Positions 6,170-10,234 of a stretch of DNA of 10,234 nt are shown here, one piece after another (within the stretch, counting starts at the first letter, position 1; each line of letters opens with the position of its first letter). The position numbers and the translations under genes are program-made. This stretch comes from Anaerolineales bacterium (GTDB lineage: Bacteria; Chloroflexota; Anaerolineae; Anaerolineales; DRMV01): NCBI GenBank assembly GCA_015484985.1, contig WFUL01000224.1:1-10234 (forward strand), given 5' to 3'. The notes beneath the pieces were generated by a model. It saw only the letters and a list, made by a program, of their open reading frames with translations, was not told where the DNA came from and ran no database searches.

Positions 6170-7174
6170 CTACGAAAAACCCGCCTCCGAGGGGGTCTCT
6201 GCGTCCCAGGCTTCCCCCACCAGATGCAGGAACACGTCCTCCAGCGAGGGCACCCGCTTTTCCAAGGAAACGATGCGGGCCCCCTGGGCCGTGAGGGTCT
6301 GGAGCACGTTTATCAGGGCATCGTCCGCGTCCAGGTACAGGTCCAGGCGCGCGCCCTGGGGCGTCTCCCGCATCCAGACCCGTTGCACCCCGGGCAGGGC
6401 CTGCAGGGGCGCGGTGGAGAGCCCGTTGCGCCGGGTGGCCTCCAGCCGAAACACCGTGGCCTTTTGGACGTCCTGCTTCAGGCGAGCGGGTGTGTCGCAG
6501 GCAATGATGCGCCCCTTGTGGATGATGGCGATGCGGTCGCACAACTCTTCGGCCTCGGGCATGTAGTGGGTGGTGAGCATGATGGTACGTTGGGGATGCT
6601 CGGCCATCCATTCCTTGATGAACGCCCGCACGTCCCGGGCAGCCTGAACGTCCAACCCCAGCGTGGGCTCGTCCAGGAAGAGGACCTGGGGGTCCGTCAG
6701 AAAGCCTCGAATCAGGTTGGCCTTCTGGCGCAGTCCGGTGGAGAGTTCGGATACCTTCGTGTTCAGACGATCGGCCAGGCCGATGCGTTCCGCCAGGCCG
6801 CGGATGCGCTGCCGGGTCACGTCCCAGGGCAGGCCGTAGAATTGGGCGAACATCCACAGGTTCTCCCACACGGTCAGAAGTCCGTATCCCGAGGTCTCCT
6901 CGCCGGACACCATGTTGATGTGCGGGCGGATGGCCCGGTATTCCCGGACCACATCGTAGCCCAGGACCCAGGCCCGCCCTGAGGTAGGGGTGAGCAGGGT
7001 GGTCAGAATCTTGATGAGGGTGGTCTTGCCCGCGCCGTTGGGGCCCAGGACCCCGAAGAGTTCCCCGGGATGGACCTGGATGTTCACGTCGTCCAGGGCC
7101 ACGACGCGACGGCGGGCCTTGTCCCGGGTGGTGTAGACCCGGCTTAGGTGTTCGGTGCGGATGGCGGCGTCCAT
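6170..7174 (-). CDS. ABC transporter ATP-binding protein (ABC-2 / NatA-DrrA type)
   Basis: This 334-residue protein is the ATPase subunit of an ABC-2 type exporter. Visible motifs are Walker A GPNGAGKTT (44-52), signature LSTGLRQ (144-150, a form usual in the NatA/DrrA group), Walker B VLFLDEP (164-170), D-loop GLD (173-175) and switch His203 in TTHYM. The Q-loop region reads INMVSGEETSGYGLLTV (86-102), with no glutamine at the usual position. A C-terminal extension of about 100 residues (after 230), ending in a LEDVFLHLVG-like element, is typical of drug- or antibiotic-export ATPases and probably docks the permease. No permease gene is adjacent: downstream is a kinase and upstream a divergent gene. 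The partner is therefore elsewhere in the genome. ATG 7174 follows GAGGG at about eight bases. A daunorubicin-like resistance role is a family label only. Confidence 0.95.
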   Translation of the reverse strand: MDAAIRTEHLSRVYTTRDKARRRVVALDDVNIQVHPGELFGVLGPNGAGKTTLIKILTTLLTPTSGRAWVLGYDVVREYRAIRPHINMVSGEETSGYGLLTVWENLWMFAQFYGLPWDVTRQRIRGLAERIGLADRLNTKVSELSTGLRQKANLIRGFLTDPQVLFLDEPTLGLDVQAARDVRAFIKEWMAEHPQRTIMLTTHYMPEAEELCDRIAIIHKGRIIACDTPARLKQDVQKATVFRLEATRRNGLSTAPLQALPGVQRVWMRETPQGARLDLYLDADDALINVLQTLTAQGARIVSLEKRVPSLEDVFLHLVGEAWDAETPSEAGFS

Positions 7175-7213
7175 GGCGCAATCCCTCGTTCGGGCGGAAT
7201 CGGAACGCCCTTC

Positions 7214-7222
7214 ATCTTACCA
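7214..7222 (-). promoter_or_regulatory. Extended -10 promoter for the ABC ATPase-kinase operon
   Basis: The minus strand reads TGGTAAGAT, a TGn extension plus a TAAGAT hexamer, 40 bases upstream of ATG 7174. The nearest -35-like hexamer (CTGACA, 7241-7246) is 21 bases away, too far for a normal spacer, so the extended -10 would have to carry recognition. The element abuts the conserved motif GGGCAATTTT (7222-7231). Confidence 0.45.
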
Positions 7223-7250
7223 AAATTGCCCGGTCCCTTTTGTCAGAAAC
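7222..7250 (+). repeat. ATTGCCCG-type intergenic motif, copy 2
   Basis: AAAATTGCCCG (7222-7232) is followed by GTCC, then CTTTTGTC (7237-7244) and AGAAAC. The AAAATTGCCCG block recurs at 10178-10188, and the ATTGCCCG plus CTTTTGTC pair recurs at 2364-2380. Here the motif overlaps the -35 of the plus-strand gene and touches the -10 of the minus-strand operon, so a bound protein could affect both. Confidence 0.45.
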
Positions 7251-7268
7251 CGGGTTTTGGCTTATAAC
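7240..7268 (+). promoter_or_regulatory. Sigma-70-type promoter of the membrane transferase gene
   Basis: TTGTCA (7240-7245) and TATAAC (7263-7268) are separated by an ideal 17 bases. The predicted transcription start is near 7275, leaving a leader of about 40 nt. The -10 is identical to that of ctaB. Confidence 0.75.
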
Positions 7269-7300
7269 CGAAGGTTGAAGGACCTCACATTTCCTGCACG

Positions 7301-7306
7301 AAAGGA
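7301..7306 (+). promoter_or_regulatory. Ribosome binding site of the membrane transferase gene
   Basis: AAAGGA lies eight bases before ATG 7315. Two further in-frame ATGs at 7306 and 7309 overlap or abut this site and leave no spacing, so 7315 is preferred. Confidence 0.65.
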
Positions 7307-7314
7307 TGATGACG

Positions 7315-8886
7315 ATGAACGTTCGCACGCGGTTTTGGGAGACATGGCTTCCGGAGATGTTGCTGGTGCTGGCGGCCGCATGGACGGCCCTGTTCATCCC
7401 CCTGTACGGCCTCTTCTTCGAGGCCCACTCCTACTCTCTGGAGTTGCTCCTGGCGGGGGGGCTGGTCGCGTTGATGCTGGCCGCGCTGGGTTGGGTGCAT
7501 CCCCTGCTGTTGCTTGGGCTGGGGTTCCTGGTCGGCCTGGCCAACGCGGTGTACGCCCACGTGGCCCACTTCTGGCGCATCGGCAATCTCCTCATCCGCA
7601 TCCAAACGGTGCTGGACTCGTCCCCCGGCGAGGCTCGGGAGTTCATTGAAGTCTTCGTGTTGCGCTCCAAGTTCGCGTGGTTCTTGTTCGCCTATCTCTT
7701 CGTGGGGCTGGCTCTGAGCGGGGCGTACTTCTACCTGCGGCGACGCCTGGGGCCTCCGGCCTGGAACCTGCCGCGCCGCCTGGCCCTGGCCTTGTTGGTG
7801 GGTGTGGCGGTGGGGATGTATCCCAAGATGAAGACCTACCCCCTTCCGGTCCTGGTGACCACCACCTATCAGGCGTACCGGGAACTCGAGCCCCTGCTGG
7901 AACGTAAGAAGAACTGGGACCGCATTCAGGCCCAGGTGCCTTCGCTGCAGTGCAACGACCGGTACGAGAAAATCGTGTTCATCCTGGGGGAATCGGCCAA
8001 CCGGGACTTCATGAGCGTGTACGGTTTCGACATGCCCACCACGCCCTTCCTGGATCAACTGGAACCCAAGGTCGTGCTGCGGGCCATCTCGCCGGTGAAC
8101 CAGACCATGACCTCCGTGCCCATCCTGTTCACCGCGGCCACGGTGCTGGACTACGACGCGTTTTACTCTTCCCCCAGCATTCTGACCTACCTGCGTCGGT
8201 GCGGCTATCAGACCTTCTGGCTCTCGAACCAGTTGCGGTACAGCCCGTACACTTCTTCCGTCTCCTCCATCGCCAGCGAGGCCGATGTGGTGCGCTTCGT
8301 GCTGGAGGTGGTGCAGCCCAAAGAGACGCCCTACGACGAGGTCCTGCTGGAGTTGCTGGAACCCGGAGATGTGGTGCCGGGCAAGAAGCAGGCCTTCTTC
8401 TTCCACCTCCTGGGCTCCCACTTCAACTGGGAGGACCGCTATCCCCCTGACAAGGCCCTGATTCCCCAACCCCAGAACCTGGTGGAGACGTACATCAACA
8501 CCATCTACTACTCCGATTACGTGGTGTCCCGGATTTTCGACTACTTCCAGGCGCGGACCGAGAGTATGCTCTTCGTGTATACCTCCGACCATGGGGAGTA
8601 CGTCACCGAAGAGGAGGTAGGGCACGCCTTCTCCAACGCCTTCCAGGAGGAGTATCGGGCGCCCCTGGTGTACTGGTCCACCGCGCCCGACACCCTCACT
8701 CCCCTGGCCGAGGCCGCGGACGGCCGCCTGGTCAACATGGAGACGCTGGATTTGCAAATCCTGTACCTGGTGGGTTTACGTGAGGACCCCGGGTTCTCCT
8801 TCAACACCCAGGTGCTCAGTTTGGGCCCGCCGCGTGTGCGGGATTATCTCGACCTGTCCTCGGTGGTCTATCATGAGGAACCTTGA
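7315..8886 (+). CDS. Membrane phosphoethanolamine transferase-like sulfatase-superfamily protein
   Basis: The 523-residue product has the layout of EptA/CptA/OpgE-type transferases: five N-terminal transmembrane helices (about 15-34, 43-60, 63-81, 120-141, 154-169), a linker, then an extracytoplasmic alkaline-phosphatase-fold domain. The metal and nucleophile motif is G225-E226-S227-A-N-R with FMSVYGFDMPTTPFLD after it; Ser227 stands where EptA and MCR proteins have Thr. Other family blocks are NQTMTSVPILFTA, H364-LLGSH369 and YTSD425-H426-GE, with His437 in EVGHAFSNAFQEEY. All expected metal ligands appear present. The family moves phosphoethanolamine or a similar phospho-alcohol from a phospholipid to a surface glycan or lipid. 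The acceptor here is unknown, and a phosphoglycerol transferase or a plain hydrolase is possible. It is transcribed alone from its own promoter. The start is chosen on ribosome-site spacing. Confidence 0.85.
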   Translation: MNVRTRFWETWLPEMLLVLAAAWTALFIPLYGLFFEAHSYSLELLLAGGLVALMLAALGWVHPLLLLGLGFLVGLANAVYAHVAHFWRIGNLLIRIQTVLDSSPGEAREFIEVFVLRSKFAWFLFAYLFVGLALSGAYFYLRRRLGPPAWNLPRRLALALLVGVAVGMYPKMKTYPLPVLVTTTYQAYRELEPLLERKKNWDRIQAQVPSLQCNDRYEKIVFILGESANRDFMSVYGFDMPTTPFLDQLEPKVVLRAISPVNQTMTSVPILFTAATVLDYDAFYSSPSILTYLRRCGYQTFWLSNQLRYSPYTSSVSSIASEADVVRFVLEVVQPKETPYDEVLLELLEPGDVVPGKKQAFFFHLLGSHFNWEDRYPPDKALIPQPQNLVETYINTIYYSDYVVSRIFDYFQARTESMLFVYTSDHGEYVTEEEVGHAFSNAFQEEYRAPLVYWSTAPDTLTPLAEAADGRLVNMETLDLQILYLVGLREDPGFSFNTQVLSLGPPRVRDYLDLSSVVYHEEP

Positions 8887-8909
8887 GGGCCAGGCTCATG
8901 GACAAAGAC

Positions 8910-8920
8910 AAATTGTGCCC
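8910..8920 (+). repeat. Diverged relative of the AAAATTGCCCG motif
   Basis: AAATTGTGCCC resembles AAAATTGCCCG with a TG insertion. It lies just before repeat copy B in the convergent gap. Taken alone it would not merit mention. Confidence 0.2.
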
Positions 8921-8953
8921 TTTCCTTTCGGTCTCGTACCTGGTCAGGCCTAC
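8921..8953. repeat. Dispersed intergenic repeat, copy B
   Basis: TTTCCTTTCGG, a 10-nt spacer and GGTCAGGCCTAC match copy A at 2289-2322 in order and almost in length. The final 12 bases are identical. It sits between two convergent genes, so a shared role as promoter element is unlikely; a small repeat family or an RNA 3'-end element is possible. Confidence 0.5.
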
Positions 8954-8966
8954 TCCAAAGTGTGAG

Positions 8967-8984
8967 GTGGCAGAGCTGCCGCAC
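8967..8984. terminator. Weak hairpin in the convergent gap
   Basis: GGCA (8969-8972) pairs with TGCC (8977-8980) around GAGC, and the stem can be extended past a bulged G. It starts right after the stop of the 96-aa gene on the minus strand. On the plus strand a T-rich stretch follows only after about eight bases (8992-9001). It could serve as a weak terminator in either direction. Confidence 0.25.
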
Positions 8985-8986
8985 AA

Positions 8987-9277
8987 CTACGATTTCTTTT
9001 TACGACGCAAATGGAATCGGGGAGATTTGGAAGGTTCTCCTTTGGCTTCCCTGATTTTCTTCTCGCGGGGAGGGGGATGGAGGGCAACGTCCTCTCGATA
9101 CTGGGTACGATATCGCTGTCGCATCACGTAGCCCACCAGAAAGAGCACGAGAGACCAGAAGAGCCAGGAAAGGCGGGGGTACCCGCTGTAGTCTGAGAGC
9201 AGGAACAGCACGAACAACAGCAGGGCGGTGAAGAGGAAGAAACGGGCGATGCGCAGTCCCATGGGTTCCTCGTTCAT
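8987..9277 (-). CDS. Small two-helix membrane protein, unrecognised
   Basis: I do not recognise this family. The 96-residue product has two hydrophobic segments, about 11-27 (ARFFLFTALLLFVLFLL) and 38-54 (WLFWSLVLFLVGYVM). A basic C-terminal half of about 40 residues follows, ending RRKKKS, and should lie in the cytoplasm. I chose ATG 9277 because it overlaps the stop of the upstream 288-aa gene as ATGA, with GAGGTG about eleven bases ahead. A GTG at 9289 would add four residues but lacks a spaced ribosome site. An internal ATG at 9262, close behind GAGGA, would remove five. Tight coupling to the upstream gene suggests both proteins are made in fixed proportion and may interact in the membrane. 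The hydrophobic pattern and coupling support a real gene. Confidence 0.7.
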   Translation of the reverse strand: MNEEPMGLRIARFFLFTALLLFVLFLLSDYSGYPRLSWLFWSLVLFLVGYVMRQRYRTQYREDVALHPPPREKKIREAKGEPSKSPRFHLRRKKKS

Positions 9278-10140
9278 GGCGACGGACACCTCACGTCAAT
9301 GCGGACGGTCTGTCCGGGCGCCAGGGGGATGACCACCGGCCGGCCGGTTTCGATGGGCCGGTCTCCCCACCACCACTGACTGTCGTCGTCTTCCCAGGGC
9401 AGGGACCAGGTCCAGGCGATACCTCCGGCCACCTGGACGGTGACTTCCAGCGCGGAGGGGGTGCGCAGGAGTTCCATGGTGCGGATTTGGGCCGGAAGCC
9501 GGAAGCGCCAGGGCCGGTCTTCGGTCAGGGGCTCCTGGGGGAAGTCCACACCCAGGGTCCAAAAGCCCTCCCGCACCTCGGGGCTGAGGTCAGGCGGTTC
9601 CACCGGTCCACACCCCTGGCTGTGGATTTCCACCACAGGTCCCGAGGCCGGCTGCAGGGCCTGCCAGGCCCGCCGACCTCCCCAGAGCACCGCGGCGGTG
9701 GCCACTACCGCGACCAGCACCCAGGCCCAGCCGCCCAGCCCGGCTCCACCAGCCGCTGCGGTGGCCGCGGCGCCGGCCCCGCCGGAGGCCGCCCCCAGGG
9801 CCAGTTCCTCGGCGATGGCGGCCAGCTCCCGGGAAAGGCTCTTGCAGGCCAGCTTCAGGGCCTCCCGGCCCTGCTCGGTCCACTGCACGTAGCGTTTCAG
9901 GCGGCGGTACTGTTCCGGCGTGAGCTCGTCTTTGGCGCTTTCCAGCCAGCGGTCGAAGGGCCGCAGGAATTCCCACCATTCGTCCAGGGTCTCGAACCGC
10001 CCGCACCAGGGCTTGAGCTTTTCTAAGAAGGCCAGCAGTTCTTCCCGCAGTTTTCGGCGCCGCGAGGCTTCCTCCTCCTGGACGGATGTTTGCATTTGCT
10101 GAGATTTTTCTTCTGATGGAAGGGGTGGGGAAAGAGACAT
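9274..10140 (-). CDS. Unrecognised membrane protein with helical N-terminus and beta-rich C-terminus
   Basis: The 288-residue product matches no family I know. Residues 20-43 are highly charged and probably coiled coil. Residues 44-113 form a helical, tryptophan-rich domain (PW, DEWWEFLRPFDRWL, LTPEQYRRLKRYVQW). Residues 116-137 are almost entirely Gly/Ala, then a hydrophobic helix spans 138-154, followed by RR. The C-terminal 130 residues look beta-rich: they contain CGP, FWTLGVDFP, RLPAQIRTM, WTWSLPWEDDDSQWWW and a final VRIDVRCPSP. If only one helix crosses the membrane, the C-terminal domain is extracytoplasmic; if the Gly/Ala stretch makes a second helix, both ends are cytoplasmic. ATG 10140 follows GGGAG at eight bases, and a TATACT -10 is upstream. 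The stop overlaps the next gene's start (ATGA). No enzymatic motif is visible. Confidence 0.8.
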   Translation of the reverse strand: MSLSPPLPSEEKSQQMQTSVQEEEASRRRKLREELLAFLEKLKPWCGRFETLDEWWEFLRPFDRWLESAKDELTPEQYRRLKRYVQWTEQGREALKLACKSLSRELAAIAEELALGAASGGAGAAATAAAGGAGLGGWAWVLVAVVATAAVLWGGRRAWQALQPASGPVVEIHSQGCGPVEPPDLSPEVREGFWTLGVDFPQEPLTEDRPWRFRLPAQIRTMELLRTPSALEVTVQVAGGIAWTWSLPWEDDDSQWWWGDRPIETGRPVVIPLAPGQTVRIDVRCPSP

Positions 10141-10150
10141 TTTCCCTGCT

Positions 10151-10160
10151 CCCGATCGGG
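10151..10160. promoter_or_regulatory. Perfect palindrome near the transcription start of the 288-aa gene
   Basis: CCCGATCGGG is a perfect 10-bp palindrome between the -10 and the ribosome binding site. It lies just downstream of the predicted transcription start (about 10162 on minus). The placement suits a repressor operator, but a 10-bp palindrome in GC-rich DNA can arise by chance. Confidence 0.35.
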
Positions 10161-10168
10161 GTGTTTCC

Positions 10169-10174
10169 AGTATA
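10169..10174 (-). promoter_or_regulatory. Candidate -10 element of the 288-aa/96-aa operon
   Basis: The minus strand reads TATACT within CGGTATACTGG, 29 bases ahead of ATG 10140. A possible -35, CTGACC (10190-10195), is only 15 bases away; TACTGA at 17 bases is a poor match. The hexamer equals the candidate -10 of lutA. Confidence 0.5.
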
Positions 10175-10177
10175 CCG

Positions 10178-10188
10178 AAAATTGCCCG
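10178..10188 (+). repeat. ATTGCCCG-type intergenic motif, copy 3
   Basis: AAAATTGCCCG is identical to 7222-7232. In both places, read on the minus strand as CGGGCAATTTT, it lies directly upstream of the -10 of a minus-strand gene. Confidence 0.45.
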
Positions 10189-10234
10189 CGGTCAGTATCG
10201 CGCCTTTTCCTGCTTACTGTGATTAACATCAGGC

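Noticed and set aside
5850..7181. Long minus-strand open frame (443 codons) overlapping the kinase and ABC genes in another frame
   Set aside because: It crosses the boundary of two well-supported genes and reads as Pro/His/Arg/Gly-rich filler.
7285..8757. 490-codon minus-strand frame opposite the membrane transferase
   Set aside because: The plus strand carries all the superfamily motifs; the antisense product is rich in Gln/Gly/His/Val with no recognisable domain.
7315..8886. Mobile colistin-resistance (MCR) gene
   Set aside because: The layout is shared with the whole superfamily, the nucleophile motif differs (GES, not GET), and there is no mobile element nearby.
1..10234. CRISPR arrays, tRNA or rRNA genes, insertion sequences, toxin-antitoxin pairs
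   Set aside because: I saw no regularly spaced repeats, no cloverleaf or rRNA-like stretch, no transposase motif with terminal repeats. The 288/96-aa pair lacks any known toxin or antitoxin feature.

Overview
The window is a GC-rich bacterial chromosome segment, roughly two thirds GC by eye, densely packed with nine protein genes. Nothing in it looks like a phage, insertion sequence, CRISPR array, rRNA or tRNA. The gene mix is an LutA/LutB lactate oxidation pair, a protoheme farnesyltransferase for aerobic respiration, an acylase-type gamma-glutamyltranspeptidase, an ABC-2 type ATPase, a PfkB kinase and an alkaline-phosphatase-fold membrane transferase. This suggests a respiring free-living heterotroph. 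The codon style and protein flavour recall Chloroflexota (Anaerolineae-like), but that is an inference of low confidence because no rRNA or marker gene is present.

Layout. (1) Positions 1-2191, minus strand: lutA then lutB, coupled by an ATGA overlap; lutB runs off the left edge. (2) Positions 2192-2480: a divergent control region with a clear sigma-70-type promoter toward ctaB, a weaker -10 toward lutA, a hairpin in the lutA leader and one copy of a short dispersed repeat. (3) Positions 2481-5096, plus strand: ctaB followed 33 nt later by a gamma-glutamyltranspeptidase-family gene, probably one transcript. (4) Positions 5094-5134: a perfect 13-bp-arm palindrome whose two outermost triplets are the stop codons of the converging genes; probably a shared two-way terminator. 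(5) Positions 5132-7174, minus strand: an ABC ATPase followed 18 nt later by a PfkB kinase. (6) Positions 7175-7314: a compact divergent promoter region. (7) Positions 7315-8886, plus strand: a five-helix membrane transferase of the sulfatase/phosphoethanolamine-transferase superfamily. (8) Positions 8887-8986: a convergent gap holding a second copy of the dispersed repeat. (9) Positions 8987-10140, minus strand: an unrecognised 288-aa membrane protein translationally coupled, by another ATGA overlap, to a 96-aa two-helix membrane protein. (10) Positions 10141-10234: the promoter region of that pair.

How the genes work together. LutA and LutB are subunits of one lactate-oxidising iron-sulfur complex; LutC is not in view and may lie to the left. 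CtaB makes heme O for terminal oxidases, so the two divergent transcription units both feed or serve the respiratory chain. The other units have no obvious shared pathway. The most novel material is the 288-aa/96-aa membrane pair and two families of short sequences shared among the intergenic regions (GGTCAGGCCTAC-type and ATTGCCCG-type), which may mark a common regulatory or repeat element. No complete, obviously new defence or biosynthetic system is visible.
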